This document shows positions 1 through 14,100 of a stretch of 64,000 nucleotides of DNA, one piece after another. The stretch covers positions 168,175 through 232,174 of the forward strand of contig VZRS01014569.1 of the NCBI GenBank assembly GCA_013398055.1. Reading direction: 5' to 3'. Origin of the DNA: Ifrita kowaldi (taxonomy: Eukaryota > Chordata > Aves > Passeriformes > Cinclosomatidae). Made by a program: the position numbers and the translations under genes. The notes beneath the pieces are model-generated. The model worked only from the letters and a program-made list of their open reading frames with translations, was not told where the DNA came from and searched no databases. Each line of letters begins with the position of its first letter. The stretch's first letter is position 1.

Positions 1-1414
1 ACAGAGCACAGAATAAATTTCAGGATTCAGACTGGCCTGAGCAGAGTAAATACCTTTGTTACAATATCTATGTCACTTGAGTGTGAGAACCAGCCTTACT
101 CAAGCTAACTCAGAGGTGCCAACAGGGTAGAGCAGAGAAACAAGGAGTTTCCTAAAATACACATTCTAAATTCTGACTTACTAGAAAGATTCACCGGGTT
201 TGGATGCTCTTGGGTTAGACACAATAAGCCCAACTATTTTTGGTCCTGTTTTTTGCAGCAAATGGAAAAACGCCATGGTTACAACAGAGAATGGAGTTCA
301 CCACCATGGCTGCAGGAAGGACCCATAATTCCTTACACTGATGTTTAGCGCTGTTTCAATTTTTGAACCCTATAGCAGTTGCAGTGCTTCCATTTCAACA
401 CCAGGAAGAACTTACAGAAAACTTCTTATGTTGTCTGTCCTCAGTTATTGCCACTGGCTGCTGAGCATAAAAAACCCTGCAGTTACTGTTTCATTCATTG
501 GCGGAAGGATGAATTAAACCAACCATTGGATTTCTTCCCACATATAAGTCTCAAGGATGACTGAATATTTTTAATTCTTTGTATATTTAGGCCAGTGTAG
601 GAAACCTTGAGTGGCAAGCAGCAGACAATTAGGGAACAATTATTCATTCTTTCCCTTAAAACAAGAACTAGAAAGCAAGCAATGAGTTATCAGTAGAGGA
701 TTTAATCTGAAAGGAAGTACCTTTTATGTGATGCATACCTAAACAAATGGAACCCATTGCTACAGGATATTGTAGGTGCCAGAAGTTTAGATAAATTAAA
801 AAAGCCATTAAACAAGTGTATTGAATAAAAATCCATTAGCAACTATGAAAAATTAATACACACCTCCTTTACCACATGTTGCTTCAAGGAGATGCTGGGG
901 GAAGTGAAACTGAAGGCTTGATTCGTTTTTATAACTCGTCTTTAAACATTTACAGCAAATCAGTGTCAGAGACAGAAATCCTGGAATACCTGGATCTTGA
1001 CTGTGGAGCAGCTCTTGCATTTCTGTATTTAAAAGGCATTACCTTTCCTCAACTGCTGTCAATACCCACTTCTTTTGGGGGCAATTCTGCTACTAGCTGT
1101 CTTTAAAACAAAGAATGGCCCATTTACTAGGCAATAGTTTCCATTTGTCTCTTCTGTGATGTAACCTCCGTTGCTAGCAGTCCCCTCTTTGCCAGAAGTG
1201 GCTGCCATTTTTATTTAGATATTAATAGAACTTTTACAGAGCTATTGGCCACACTTGCTGTCTACCATTTCTCTTTTTTTATATTTTCAGCATCACCATA
1301 AACTGAAAATTTGAATGAGAATGTATGGTTGTGCCTTGTGTGTCATGCCAGTATCTATGGAATAGCTAATTATACACAGTTTTTCTAAAGTCACTGGGCT
1401 TCATACTTCCATTG
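1..1414. other. Unique non-coding DNA, no gene seen
   Basis: AT-rich sequence with only short open frames (61 and 76 codons) that show no domain, no family resemblance and no convincing splice frame. No repeat family was recognised. It could be intergenic or intronic. Confidence 0.6.
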
Positions 1415-1590
1415 AATCATAGAAGGGTTTGGGTTGGAAGGAGCATCTAAAGGTCATCTAGTCCAATCCCACTGCAATGAGCAGGTACATCTTCAACCCA
1501 ATCAGGTTGTTTAGAGCCCCATCCAACCTGGCTTGGAATGTTTTCAACAGATGGGGCACCTACCATCCCTCTGGGGAACCAGTTCCAGTT
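1415..1590 (-). mobile_element. CR1: CR1 retrotransposon, 3' end fragment
   Basis: Read on the minus strand this ends with the typical CR1 tail. On the plus strand it begins AATCATAGAAGGGTTTGGGT, followed by the diagnostic run for a short distance, including 'GGTCATCTAGTCCAATCCC' and 'AGCCCCATCCAACCTGGC'. CR1 is a non-LTR retrotransposon copied by target-primed reverse transcription, which usually leaves copies truncated at the 5' end, as here. Similarity fades after 'GAACCAGTTCCAG' near 1590. No coding part of the element is included. The fragment is dead and moderately diverged. Confidence 0.9.
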
Positions 1591-4500
1591 TTTATATTCC
1601 TTTGCCTATGTCCTTGTGCTGTTAAAATGCTATTTTCCACTACTGGCAGAATACTGGGGCGTTCACTCTTGCAGTTTCTCCTAATTGGTCTCATGTGAAC
1701 ACCTCATGAAACCACTCTGTAAAATACTGACAGACAATTCCTTCCAGGCCACTTTGTGTGTTTTAGCATTTCTTGTTGCTTTGGACCATTGCCCAAAAGT
1801 AAAAGCTCTTCATGACATGAAGCCTCTACACTTGAAATCTCTCCTCACAGGAGGGAGTCTTTTCCCTCTATCTTCCGAATCTCTTTCAGCAGTACCTGGA
1901 AGAGGTCGAAAGGTGCACTGGCAAACAGAAATATGTGATAATTGTGGCCACAAACTCCCACTTCCCAGACCCTGGTAAAAATAAAGTTCACATTCTTTTA
2001 ATATGTCCTCAGAAACACTGGTATTTATTTATGGAGCCCTCCTGGAAAAATTAGTTAAATATTAGACTGAGTGGGGTTTAACTACATAGATACAGAAAGA
2101 AGCTGCTAATTGGCTGTCAGTGAAAATAATTTTATTCTTAAAGGAGAAAATATTAAGCACAAAAGTTCCACACAGTATTTTAGACTGAGGGCCTCAGCCT
2201 GCAGCCACATCCCTTTTCCAGTCAGTGTAATCTTCCTGAGGGATATTCTCTGGAGAGCTGGGTACAAGTCAGCAGTGCCCAAAGTCACTGGGCAGCCCAT
2301 AAATGCTGATTTAACTCTGGAGCTGGCTGTTCTGCACAGGTGCAAATTTTGCGCTTGGCAAATATAAGCAACGTGAGTGACACAGAACCAGTGACTTCTG
2401 TGACCTCTCTTAGATGATTTGCATCTGAAAAGAGACGGTTTTGGAAATAGGACAGTTTTGTCTCAATGTCTCCAAAATAAAATGATTTGACTCTTTGATT
2501 CAAATTGACTTTTAATTCTGAAACTTCCCTCAATGCTCAGCTATTAAAGCCTTGGGCTTTTTATATTTTTTTTTTTAAAGGTTAGACTCCAGGATTTTTT
2601 CTTTTGATTTTGACCCAGCTCCGACTTAAGAGCACATTGCCAGAAGGGAATCAATCAAACTGAGTTATTAACAGTTGTGTCAAAGTGAAACAAGGGGGAG
2701 CTTATCACAAAAGGTGTTGCCCACAAAATTTCCAGAGCTTTGCTCAAAACATGCGGGCCTTTTTTGCTATTTTGGAGCTATTCTTTAAATGTGTGGACAG
2801 CAATACTGACATTTAAAGAATTAGCAGCTGAGGCTACAAAGAGATCTGTGTGCTTGCAGAATTCTGTCCCAGGGACCTCACTGTAGTACTGGGCTTTTGA
2901 TATCCATGGAAATGTGGATTCTCAGGAATTGTAAGTAACCCTGTGGGCAAATTTATCTTATAACACTTGGGAAAAATAAAAGGCATCCAGCATGAGGTCA
3001 TCAGCTCCTGCTGGGGGAACAATTGACAAAATGTAGTTTAAAGAGGCAGAATTCACTTGAAATCCCTCTACATCTGGAGCTTACTTCTCGTGTTACAGGA
3101 GTCCCAAATGTTCAAAATAGAGAACCATTAGTGACTGAAGGAGCAGCAAAACATCTGTATAATGCATGAAATGTCTGGAAGTGTCTGACTCTCTGGGAAT
3201 CAGCTGAAGCTTTCAATTGATGCTTTAATGGTGGTAATTGAAGTTTGCAGCAGTGGCACATCCAAGCTCAGTAATTAGATGGATTACAATCTTTCTTGTT
3301 TGGCAGCATTCTTTAAACAAGCTTCAGCTTTTCATATAGTCAACACTCTAGCAGAGATAAATGTCACATCAGTTCAGAGTGAAAAGTAATTTAAGGAAAG
3401 ACTCAAATTTATCTTCACTGAGTACCAAACAGGAGATATTTCAAAGACAGGACAATGGCCCTTTCTATCTTAAAAGAATGGCCCATTTCTCCCATATAAA
3501 GGCTAGCTTGTGAAGGGGAATCTGTGGGTGTGCCTTCCCCGAAATCACTGAAGCTAAACCTGCTTATAATATTTCAGTACTCAGTGTATATATTAATGAA
3601 TGGATGAAATCCTGGCAAATAAAATTCTGTAGGGGAAAGAAAAAAAGGAGAATTTCAAGGGAGAAAAATATATTGCCTATCACTTAGCAAGATAGAATTT
3701 GTCACGGTAATTGGTAACCAAATGGCCAATGGAAAAAAAACTAAAAAAATAAAGGCATGAGAAAAAGCTCTGTGGTGGGATTATTTGAAGTGAAATTAAA
3801 TAAAAGCAGTTGAGATCAAGAAACAGCCTCCATCTATAGTGGAATGGGAGACATGCTTTTCAGTCACTTACAACCAAACATTGCTTCTGTAAATCGTTTT
3901 CACTCTTAGCTTTGAAATGGCAGCATCTAGCTGGTGCTTGTTTTAAAACTCCTGACAAATGTGCTACATTTACCTATCTTATTTTACTGGCAGCCTTTGC
4001 AATTTCAGAAGCAGTGGTTTGAAACAGGCTTTGTTTCCTAGGGTTCATGTCTAGATTTTCTCCTACCTGGGTGATTTAGTTGAGTGAAATGAAAATTTCT
4101 AAATATCAGTGAATTGGCTCACCTAAAGAACTGAGCAGCCTGAGGATTTCACAGGGGAAATCCTCATCTCTTTGTCCTGGGAAATGGATTGTGTGGTTGC
4201 ATCACCATTGTGATGGGAGCAGACCTCCAAAGCGGAACAGAAAGGTTGATCTTGTGGTCACACTATTGCTTCAGTTTCCTCTACAGCATCACACATCCCT
4301 TCACCTCCTTCATTCCTCCTTTAGCACTATCCTACCATAAACAGAGACAAAATATTTCATGCTTGGGGCAAATCATGCTGGCATCATTCCAAAAGACCAA
4401 AAGGGGATTGAGAAAGGAACTCTACATCCTCTCCCAGTTTTTATTCATGGCCTTCCAGTCATGTGCACTACATTTGGAGGAAATTTAGTACCTGCCACCA

Positions 4501-7103
4501 TCATTATTCCCTTGTTTCAGATTTTGCATCATGCTTGGTTCCCCCATGACTGAACAGAGTTTCACAGTAAAACTTCTCCCCACACTTTTGCTTTAGTACC
4601 TTGAAACAAAAAGAGCTTGTGACCTCCCTGTGTAAGCTGGTGTGTCCCATTTTGGGAAAATTTATGGAGTATATAGCTATGGGAAACTGAATCACTGAGG
4701 CATTGACCTAGTACCCATTGCCATCAGTGAAGGACCCTGCTGACAGTAACAGCCAGGATTCCATTCAGTCTTCAGCAAAGCTTTCCTAGAAAAATACCTC
4801 ACACAGGAGATGCTTCATTTTCTCTATAATTTTCAAGGTGCACAGGTACTTAAGTGGTCAGAATAAAGCAGAATGACTGACATAGACAGATGACTGATAG
4901 ACACTTTTTGTGACTGCAGCGAATCACTCAGTCCACATTGCATTTTCAACTTTGCCATGAGCTGCTGTCCGACCTCAGGAAAGTCCCTTGAAGGCCATTT
5001 CCAGACTGAAAGCCATCTACCTGAAGGTGACAACACCTTACTCAGCAGATCTACTTTATTGAATAGTCACAGTGCCTTCATTTCATTTAAAAAAAAAAAA
5101 ATTAAAGGACTGTTTTTTCTTTTTCAAAGCTCTAACCTCAGCTGTAGGTTGTCTTCTGCTTACTCAACAGAAAAAAATAGTCATGTCCCTGCAACCTCAA
5201 CATTACAGGCAGTTCAGGCATGGTCCCTGTGGACTTGCTGGTTTGCACATTGTCCCATGCAAAATCTGCTTGTATTTCCAAGAATAAATGAGTGTAAACT
5301 GATTTTGATGAAAGACTGCAGAACCTCTAAACATCAGGGCAGTAGTTTACTAGAAAAAGCTTCATGTGAGAACATCTGGGCATAAAACATATTAACTACT
5401 TTAAAGACTGAGTTTAATCAGTCCATAAAAGGGATTATATAATGTGATTGCCTACACACAAGAGACCCCTTTCAGGCCTGCACTCCTTAACTGCACAATA
5501 TATCTCAAGGCTAAGAGATCAATCAATGGTAAGGACCCTTCAGAGGTTTGACCATGTATGAGAGGTATAGTTTAAATGAAAGTGCTTTAGCTGTGCATCC
5601 CTTCCTGTCCTACAACACATTCAGTAATGTAGCACATAGGAGGGTTATCAGAAATTGGTAGTGAAATGATAAGGCAGGGATATCCTGGGGAAAGAAAACC
5701 CCGGGTAATGCTGCTGGCAGGACTGGTTCAAGTGCCACAATCCTTACACATTTTGGAGGCCTCCAATCCAACGTAGTGAAAAAGAAGAACTTCAGTGGTG
5801 ATACAACATGAAGCTCTGAACCATAACCAGCTGCTTTTTGAGATGCAAGCTCTGGGGATGATGGACAAAGCCTCCCATGATGGCCTTGCAGGATCACCCC
5901 TACTTTCAGCAAGGGGCACATAAAACCTCTGATTGTCACAGGATGGTTTCCACATACCTCTGTCACTTATGAACCTGTGCTGAAGAGAGACCTAAAAATC
6001 TAATTTAAAGCTATGGGGCTTATCAACTGGTACTCAGTGCCATGTAAATTGCAAGTATAACTACACAATTTTGAGACCAGCACTGGATCTGAGAGCAGCA
6101 TGGGCACATGCGCTTGGCACTGTGCCTGCACTAGTAAATGATGGCTTGGGTGGTTCAGATCTGGATCTCTCAACACCTACTGCATGGCTCATAGACAAAA
6201 TTCACCCGTGGATAATGGTGAATTGACTGCACAGCTAAATAACTTCCTCCCCCATATGCACTGCATCAAACCAATGGCCACACACACATACAGAAACTGA
6301 AATCTCCATGGGAAGCTGAGATAGAATTGCAGTGGCTGCAGGAATTACTACTGTCCAATGCAGAGGAATTGCCAACAGCTGTCATTCACGTCCATAGTCA
6401 TCTGTTGCTAAGCTTTACAAAGCCCCCATCAACAGCTCATCTGTATCGTTCACAAGCACATTCTCCCTCCTTCTCCAGGATGGATCTTTGAGCAACGTAA
6501 TTTGAAAAAGACCCTTTCAAAATTCCCTCACAAAACGTAGCATCTCATCACCCAGGAACATGGCTGGGTATTCTTCAAGGTGACAGTGAATACCTGCAGC
6601 ATACACAAGGTACCAGGTGTAAAGAGTTGGAACAACTGCATCAAGCATGGAGCATAAACTGGATGTTGAATTTTTACCATTGCCATCTGATTTGGGGGAT
6701 TTGGTACAGGTGAGATATAGAGGTTGATAATCCTGTCTGGCTGAACTTTTCTGTGGAAGTACATTATAAAGCATGTTCTCCAAAACACTCAGCTTCCAAT
6801 GACTCACTTGGGTGACATAAAAACTGTATAGACTGTGCATACCTTGGAGGTCAGACCTGCAGCCTTTGGGAGGTCTGCAAATGGCATGGAATTGATATGG
6901 CATGATTGCAGAAGAACAAATGATGCTTGCTGTGGAACCATTGCCAATTGGCTCTACATATCTGCAGAAGGGTGGCTGGAGGTCAGAGTGCTGGCACCCC
7001 TGTGCAGATTTATACTTTCTTTACATTAACATAAATGTGCTCTAGCAGTTCCTTTTCTCTTCAGACCATCTCATAAATAGCTTGCAAGTTGTTTATACAT
7101 GCA
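1591..7103. other. Unique non-coding DNA, no gene seen
   Basis: A 5.5 kb stretch without a recognisable gene or repeat. Open frames reach 142 codons (4957-5385 +) and 128 codons (6903-6517 -), but neither shows a motif or family resemblance, and the first runs through an A-rich tract at 5090-5103. Small A/T homopolymers occur at 2560-2578 and 5090. I read both strands of 5600-6900 for a degenerate transposase or pseudogene and could not assign any family. Confidence 0.55.
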
Positions 7104-7164
7104 TATAGGAGTTGGACTTCCATGATCCTTGTGGGCCCCTCCTAACCGAGGCTATTTTAAGATC
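7104..7164 (+). mobile_element. CR1: CR1 3' tail remnant
   Basis: The segment reads GGAGTTGGACTTCCATGATC, then 'CTTGTGGGCCCCTCCTAACC'. This is the last ~60 bp of a CR1 element in plus orientation: the 'ggttggactagatgatcc...gggtcccttccaactc' tail is known from many avian copies. The terminal ATTCTATG repeat has decayed to 'GCTATTTTAAGATCC'. The piece is very short and diverged. Confidence 0.7.
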
Positions 7165-8099
7165 CTTAATATCTATAATTTTGGATGGGACTGTAGCATT
7201 TCTTTGTGAATAAAGCTAATATCCATAGACCTCATTCATGCACAGGTATGAGTGTGATCAAGGCAGGACAGGAAACAGAATGCTGGTTTTAGCTTTAGCT
7301 CAAAGAAATTCAAGAAAAGAAAAAAAAACTGTTGTATTTTCAACCAGACACAGTTTTATTTATCGCTATCTGTGGAATCAAAGTGGAGAAGGTCATTCAC
7401 ACAGCAAGAAACTAATGGTGGTCAGAATTCGTTTTATCTGAGATTAGCCATCTGAGAGGCAAACATCTAAGCTAAGGCAGTTTTCTAGGCTCTGTACTCA
7501 ATGGAGAGAGAAGGCAACACACTTGGGCAGGATCAGGACCCTCTGAAGATCACTCCTTCCACTGACTACAGAGGAACATCAAATTAATTACTACTTTATT
7601 TAATATGCTTGACTTTTATGCAGTTGAGGTTGCAAGAGGCGAAAATCCTTCCAAGTATTTAGTACTTGCAACCTTGAGGAGTCATGTGTAGCATGCCATT
7701 TTGCCTGGGTTCCCCTCTCATTTCTGAAAAAGTACTTTTTGCCAAGATTAGAATATATCAGATCATAAAGGAGTAAAGAGGATCACCTTTGGGGTTCTCT
7801 GAATAACACACAGAGGCTGGGTGTCCTTTCCCTTCATCTGTAAGAAACTTGGGTCATTATTGGATTCAAGAGGGGGACCCAGTCCTGAATTTCAATAGGA
7901 TATTCGTAAATACCTGGTACTGCAATGGCTGAGAAACGTCTGTTGTTGGGTATAGCTGCTGCTTAACAGAGGAGGGATGAGAACCATAAAGCAAGCAGAC
8001 ACTCATGGATTTTTGTATCCTCAGAAGTGTGTTTGAAAAGCAGTGACTGGTTCACTGCACTATTGTTCAAAGATTAAGGCAAGCAGAATAAAACAGCAG
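7165..8099. other. Unique non-coding DNA, no gene seen
   Basis: Nothing recognisable apart from a 67-codon frame at 7238-7441 (+), which lacks any motif and runs through a poly-A stretch near 7320. Confidence 0.55.
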
Positions 8100-8245
8100 C
8101 AAGGTCATCCAGTCCATCACAGAACACACACTTTCCACAGTGTGTTTCTCAGTGTTTTGTCCAATCTCCTTTTAAAAGTCTCATGCAGTGGGGGCTACAC
8201 CAGCTCTTTGGGGAATTTTTACTAGTCCAATAATGGATTTTGACA
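8100..8245 (-). mobile_element. CR1: Old CR1 3' fragment
   Basis: On the plus strand, 'AAGGTCATCCAGTCCATCAC' is followed by 'TTTTGTCCAATCTCCTTTTA' and 'AAAGTCTCATGCAGTGGGGG'. This is the order seen in the complement of older CR1 3' regions (lesion, then 'vulnerable' middle, then 'ccaccactt...ggggagc'). Divergence is high, so the boundaries are approximate. The element is non-coding and inert. Confidence 0.65.
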
Positions 8246-10995
8246 TTTGTCCTGTAGTTGCCCTGTTATTCTTTGAATGGTATTACTACATTGCTACACT
8301 TAGTTCTTGGATGCTTCCAATAAGTTTTCCTGCAAATTTGTGATTTTCATATGCTTATACACGAGCTTCACTTCATCATCTTACAGATAATACTTCAAAA
8401 CTTTTCTGCTTAGAGACAGCAAAGGCAAAAAAGTCTAGCTGTAAGGCTCAAGATGTGAATTCAAGCTCATGTGAATACAAGAGATACATGGATTTCTGTT
8501 CTGGTCACTATCAAAGGCTTCTTCCCATCCATGTAGCTACACATAAATGTGAGCTGGAGGAGTAAAAGGCAGTTTCTCAGGTGCCTTCAGAGATGGAGAT
8601 CTCTTATGATTTATCTGACCATTCTAGTTCCCAGCACTCAGGATGTTTTTTCTTAACTTGGCCTCACACTTTGTTGATGGACTTCCTGTTTGCCAGCACT
8701 GTTTTGATGGAACAAGTGTCCAGCATTGCATATTTTGTCACAGGTATGGCTATGGAAAACCAGAGCTTCTGTTTCTGTGAGCATCACTGATGTTTCTCTA
8801 GCACCTAGAGGCTTTGATGCCATTGTACAACACATTGCAAATGAAAAACATGTTCTCTGTCTCATAATTAAAGGGTTCATATTTTCAAGGGAGCCTAAAA
8901 CAGTGTAACACACTCATTTTCATTAACCCATTGATGACTTCCTCAAGGTGACTGCATTTTCTCATCAGATATCAATTATCTCATTATTTTGAATTGAGAA
9001 ATACCCAGTGTTTGACTGATTTTTCAGTATTAATTTAAAGGAAATGGTGTCAATACATTTGCTATTTCCCAATAAACTTAATATTCAATGAAAGTGAAGG
9101 GGTTTGTTAAAATTACAATTACAGTTAAAAGCAGAGATGATATTCAAGATGGATAAAAGAAAAATAAGCTGTTTTTCCGTAATAAAATCAAATTAGCTCT
9201 AAGTGGAAATAAAAAAAAAAAAGCAAGCCTGAGAAAGACAGACTGAGACAGCTGCTAAATATCAAAGCACAATGAAAAAGATACAGAAATGCAAATGGAG
9301 AAATAAAAATACAACATTTTTAATTTGAGACTTGTGCTAGTATCAATGTCTTCAGTGTAATTCCTGCCACCATGAAAGTTCTAACTTATGAAAAAGTTGC
9401 CGCTGGTAGGGAAAGTAATCATAGGAGGAAGTATACGGCAGTTTTAGAAATTCACACACCCACATATTCTTCCTCTGTCCCTCCACCCCAATTGTATCTG
9501 TCATTTTTCTCATAGAGCTTAGTTTATTTTGCTTTCTTGGTCAGTATCTGGTCATGGTCTTGGCTGGGGCAAATTTCATGTTTTGGCTTCATAGTCCCTG
9601 TGTTGAGAGCAGATGTCTGTTGCTCAGTAGCTCACTAGGATACAGTTGTCCAGTGCTTAACTTATCCTAAATCCATCGACTCTTTTTATGAGTAGATTTT
9701 TTATCCTGCAATGCACCACAGCTTGCTTTTCCATTTCCACCACATGACCTTTCTTTGCTCTGTCTTATTCTGGTAACTCTGAACAGGCTTTCATGCAGTC
9801 AAAGCACCAGTGTCTTCCTTTTATATTGCTTTTATTGACAATTGAGCCTGGTGCACTCTTCCTTGATATGGGGGGAGATAAGGCTCTTGATGCCAATCAG
9901 TCACTCTGCATATGAGATACAACATACCTCTAACAAATATTTGACTAACATTTTTCCCAGCCATATATATCTGTGTGAAACTCTATAAAATTCTGCGACC
10001 TACCAGGTCCACATATCTCTTCACAGAGAGGACTTACTGGAAGTTTTAAGGTGGGAGGAGTGGGGCAAAGAAAAGAAAAACAAATTAATGGCGTAAAATT
10101 TCAGCTGGTATGAATTAACAAAGCTTCACCGAAATTAAGAGCAATGTCATTTTACTTTGGTCAAGAATTAGATTACAGAAATTTATATTCCCAGAACCTC
10201 TCCTGGTATAAATATTAGAATTGAAAATTGTTTCAGTCAGGCAATGATTTGGCACCAAGCTCAGCCACTTAACAGGTTCAGTATAGGAAAAGTCATCTAT
10301 AAAAGGCCAGATGAAGTCAATGCACATTGATGTTTCCAGTGGTTTTAGTGTAACTCTTTCATCTTTGGAGAAGACCTGAATTTTAAAAGATCATCTCTTT
10401 ACTGACTTCATATGAATGTCTTACTCTCAGCTTGACTGGCAATCCTCTGTAAAAGGATCACTCTTGGAGGGTGAAAGCAAAGGAAAAATTTCTTCAGAAG
10501 CCAGAAGAGGTAGGCAGGAAGTCAGCTAGTGGGAAAGTCTGAGAAAATAACTTCAATGGATGTTGCTTCAATAGGACCACGGAGCAACCCACAGTGATCA
10601 GTGCATGGAGTGACACACCAGCTAGGGCTACTGCCAATTCCATATAAATCCAGTTAAAACTCTGACAAGGATGAAGATGTCTCTCACATTCCCAGGCTAT
10701 TAATATTGGGATAGGAAGCAAGACTTGAGATCTAGGCAATTAGGTTCCCAAGTCTGGAACATGCATGCAGAGCTTACTACCAAGGACTTGCCGAAAGGTA
10801 TCAAACACATATGGATGTGCTTCAGGATCCAGCCACCCTCATCACACTTTGGCTGTGACAAGTTCCAATGTCCGGGATGTAGTGACAATGTAAATTTAAA
10901 ATGTAACTCAAAATTGGAGAGAAGGAACTGACTAATAGGGAGATGACAATGGCCTGTGCGCAAAGAGGAACTTTTGGGCTAGAGAGAATATTTTT
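8246..10995. other. Unique non-coding DNA, no gene seen
   Basis: AT-rich DNA with a run of A at about 9211-9222 and several 60-87 codon frames, none of which resembles a protein family. Frames at 10700-10963 (-) and 10725-10931 (+) overlap on opposite strands, typical of chance frames. Confidence 0.55.
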
Positions 10996-11100
10996 GGAGT
11001 TCCTCAAGGATTGGTCTCAAGACTGATGTGACAATAATTTCATTAATAGCATTACTAAAAAAAAAAAAAAAGCCTGGTGTAAATGGAATTTGCTGATAGG
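10996..11100 (+). mobile_element. CR1: Very old CR1 ORF2 scrap (reverse transcriptase region)
   Basis: 'GGAGTTCCTCAAGGATTGGT' followed by 'CTCAAGACTGATG' and, 50 bases on, 'AATGGAATTTGCTGATAGGA' resembles the CR1 reverse transcriptase stretch around the G-V-P-Q-G block and the F-A-D-D block. In this copy the second Asp of F-A-D-D is lost, as the codon after GAT is AGG. A 15-base A run (11057-11071) sits between the two blocks. Flanks to about 10850 and 11260 may belong to the same element but are too decayed to call. Confidence 0.5.
11057..11071 (+). repeat. A15 homopolymer
   Basis: An uninterrupted run of 15 A inside the old CR1 scrap. It is probably a later expansion or insertion, since it has no counterpart in the element. 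Confidence 0.9.
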
Positions 11101-14100
11101 AACTTCCAGATATCCAGCACTATCAATAAAGTAACAAAAGTATGAGGAAATCACACAGAAAGCACCAGATAATGTCAGTGATGGGCATAAGAGAAAGAGA
11201 ATGATTTTCAAGAGGCAGAACAAATTTGGCACTTCCATTACAAGTCAATGCAAAAAGGATATGTGGATCAATGGTATGGGTGTATTAATGCAAATCTGCA
11301 ATAATATGGATGGATCCTGCTAAATTTCTTGCTCACTGGTCTGAAGGAAGAGATAAACCAATCAGATAAGTCAGCCTCAGCACAAGCACCTCAGTTAAGG
11401 GCTGACCTGACTTGCAATGTCACCAATATTGAGAATATTTGGGGACAGCAGTGCCCTATTTTGCAGCCAAACATTTCTGAACTTTCTCCATTTCATATGG
11501 AGATGTGCTTTGTGATACGAAGCATAAATCATTACCTTGTAGAGGTTGCAATGCAACTCAGCAAGGACTGGGGCTCATCTTTGTGCCGATGACTTTTTGG
11601 CCTTAATGTCTTTGTGTCATATTTCCTTCCTTTTTCACTATCTCCTCAGCGAGAAGGAAGCAATAGGCACAGGGCAGGGTCTGTCTGCTGGGAACTTAGG
11701 AGGAACCCGAGGGACATTGCAACCGGAGGCCTCCACTGAGGAGTCTGTCTGGGACAGGTTGGTGGGCATGGGAGAAGGAACAAGTCAGGTAGACCAGGAT
11801 CCCTGACCTAGGCTGTCTGGTGGCCCCAGCAGGGTTTTAGAGCACAGCCAGTGAATCAGAGAGGAGAAAATGATGCTCCAGAGTCCAGTGGATGCAAATC
11901 AGACTTTCTGCCTGTGAGGGTGGGTCCCAAAGCCATTGCAAGTTCTGCCAAAAGGCTGAATGCAGAAACACTATCCAGGTGTCCATCACTAATTGCTCCT
12001 GTCTAAGCTACTGCACTCACTGGCAGTCTCACAGGGGTCCAAAATCAAAAATCTGCCAAGAAGACAGCAAATCCCAAGGCACTCACGACCAATTTTTCCT
12101 GCAAGCCTGGCACACACATGCTGCAGGGTTGGGCATCTCAGAAATGCTTGCTAATACCACCCAACATATTCATTTGGGATGCAGGAGGCACACACACAGA
12201 TGAATGCACTGTCTGGGAGAAGTGCAGCTCTGACAGGTGTACAGGAGCCTCTACCCTGGGACAGAAACACAAAGCCACACCTGCAGTCTCCCATCAGGCA
12301 GAATAAATTGCAGTTTTGGATCATAGACCTTGGGCATTAGTGCAAGCCAGGAGATCCAACCCTGAAGTGTTTTCCCTTAAAGTATAAAACACAGAGGGGT
12401 TGGGTTTTGTTCTACAAACTGTTTTTTAGCATTAGCAGTGGTTCTGTTTTTAAGCAAATAATTTAAAAGTGATTCTTTTTATGGGGGGTGATTCACACCA
12501 GGCTTTTCATATGTGCCAATATGTCTGATGTAAGAAATTGTAGGCACCAAGATCTGCAGGCTGAATATTGTAGAAGCAAAGGAAGAAAAAAAAACCACTA
12601 TCATTTCAACTCCAGGGAAATTAAGTCAAGGTCCATAGATTTCCCACTCTCCACTGCTTCTTGCAAACAAGACAAATACGCCTGAGCAGTTAACAACTCA
12701 CTTCTCCAGTAAGTGAAATTACCGCTTATAAGCCTAAAGCTTTCCACTGAAAAAGAACATCTAAAATTACTGCTGGATATAAGTGCTAAGACTTATTTGG
12801 CTTAGAATTTTCAGTCAATCCATTAAACCAACAGAGACACACTTGCAAATTCCTATTTAACCACACTACCCCAATCTTAAGTTATTCAAACTTAAAAGTT
12901 TGGTTCAGACCCATCCCCAGTGAAGATGTTATCAAAACTAAAGATGACTTACACTGCTGGTAAATCTATTACTCAGAGAGTCTACTTGTCTGGTTTCTTG
13001 TCAGCCTACAGAGGTTTTTTTGTTGTACTCTTTTTTTTGACAGCATAGTAACATTTTCTTTCTTCAATGCTTCATTAGCTTGTCTTACTCATGCAATTTT
13101 CCCCATTTTATTTCATGTAAATCAAACTACTCATCAGCTCTGTAATGCCATCAGTGTACAAAGAGCCTTCTATTAAAAAAAATTACATACTAAAAAAATA
13201 AGAAAAAAAAGAAAAACTAGAATTTATGCAGGTAGCATAAGTTGTTGGAGAAGAATTCATAAGAAGTTTATAAAGCTAAAGGCTCTTATGCAGCTGGAAG
13301 GACATAGGAAGAATTTTTACAGGATTAGATTCTCTAGTACGTGGCTGAGGTAGGATGGACAGGAAATATTTTATAAACTACAGGATTTTTGCCTTACTAC
13401 ACCTGCTTTTTCTTTCTTTTTTGTCTGTCTTTTCACAAGTGTGGCTAATGCTGCTCACGCTTCAGCACCTTAGCTCACCTGCTAAATATTTCCCTCTAAA
13501 AAGGATGTGTCATAAGCAGAATATTCTGTTTATTCACCAGCAGAGACAGGTGAACGGCAAGCAGTTTACAACTTTGCATGTGAGTATTTTCTCATTTCCT
13601 GAAAGATCCAAAATGACAGCAGAGCCGAGCAGTGGGGCTGTCAGTGCAGAGCTGAGTTTGGCTGTGAGAGAGAGGTTTTGATGCGGGGCTTGGGCTCACC
13701 CATAGCCACAGAAAATGGAGATGCAGAGATCAGGTGAAAGAGGGGGTGAAAGCAGGGTGTGTGCTAGGACAGGACATGAGGTGCCCTGCCAGAGATCCTT
13801 CTCTTGCCTGGGTATCTCCCCACTGAGGGCAAGCTTCTCCTTACCTGCAAAGGATGCAGGGCAGAGAAGCAGAAAGCAAAGTGAGGGGTTGTGAGGGTCA
13901 GTGCCCGAAACACTCTTGTAAATCACAGAGTCTGAAAAAAGCAGCTCAACTAGAAAAAAAACCAGTGTTTCAGTTATTAATACTGTTATACATCTGATGA
14001 CTGATATTCAGATGCATAGATATATGTGCATGTGCACACAATTCATTATTTCTGTCCCATTTTACCACTGCTTTTTCTCCTAACATTAAGACAGTCAAAT

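Noticed and set aside
5600..6910. Possible degenerate transposase or pseudogene (128-codon minus-strand frame plus shorter frames on both strands)
   Set aside because: I read several frames on both strands and could not match any stretch to a named family; no catalytic motif, terminal inverted repeat or poly-A tail was found.
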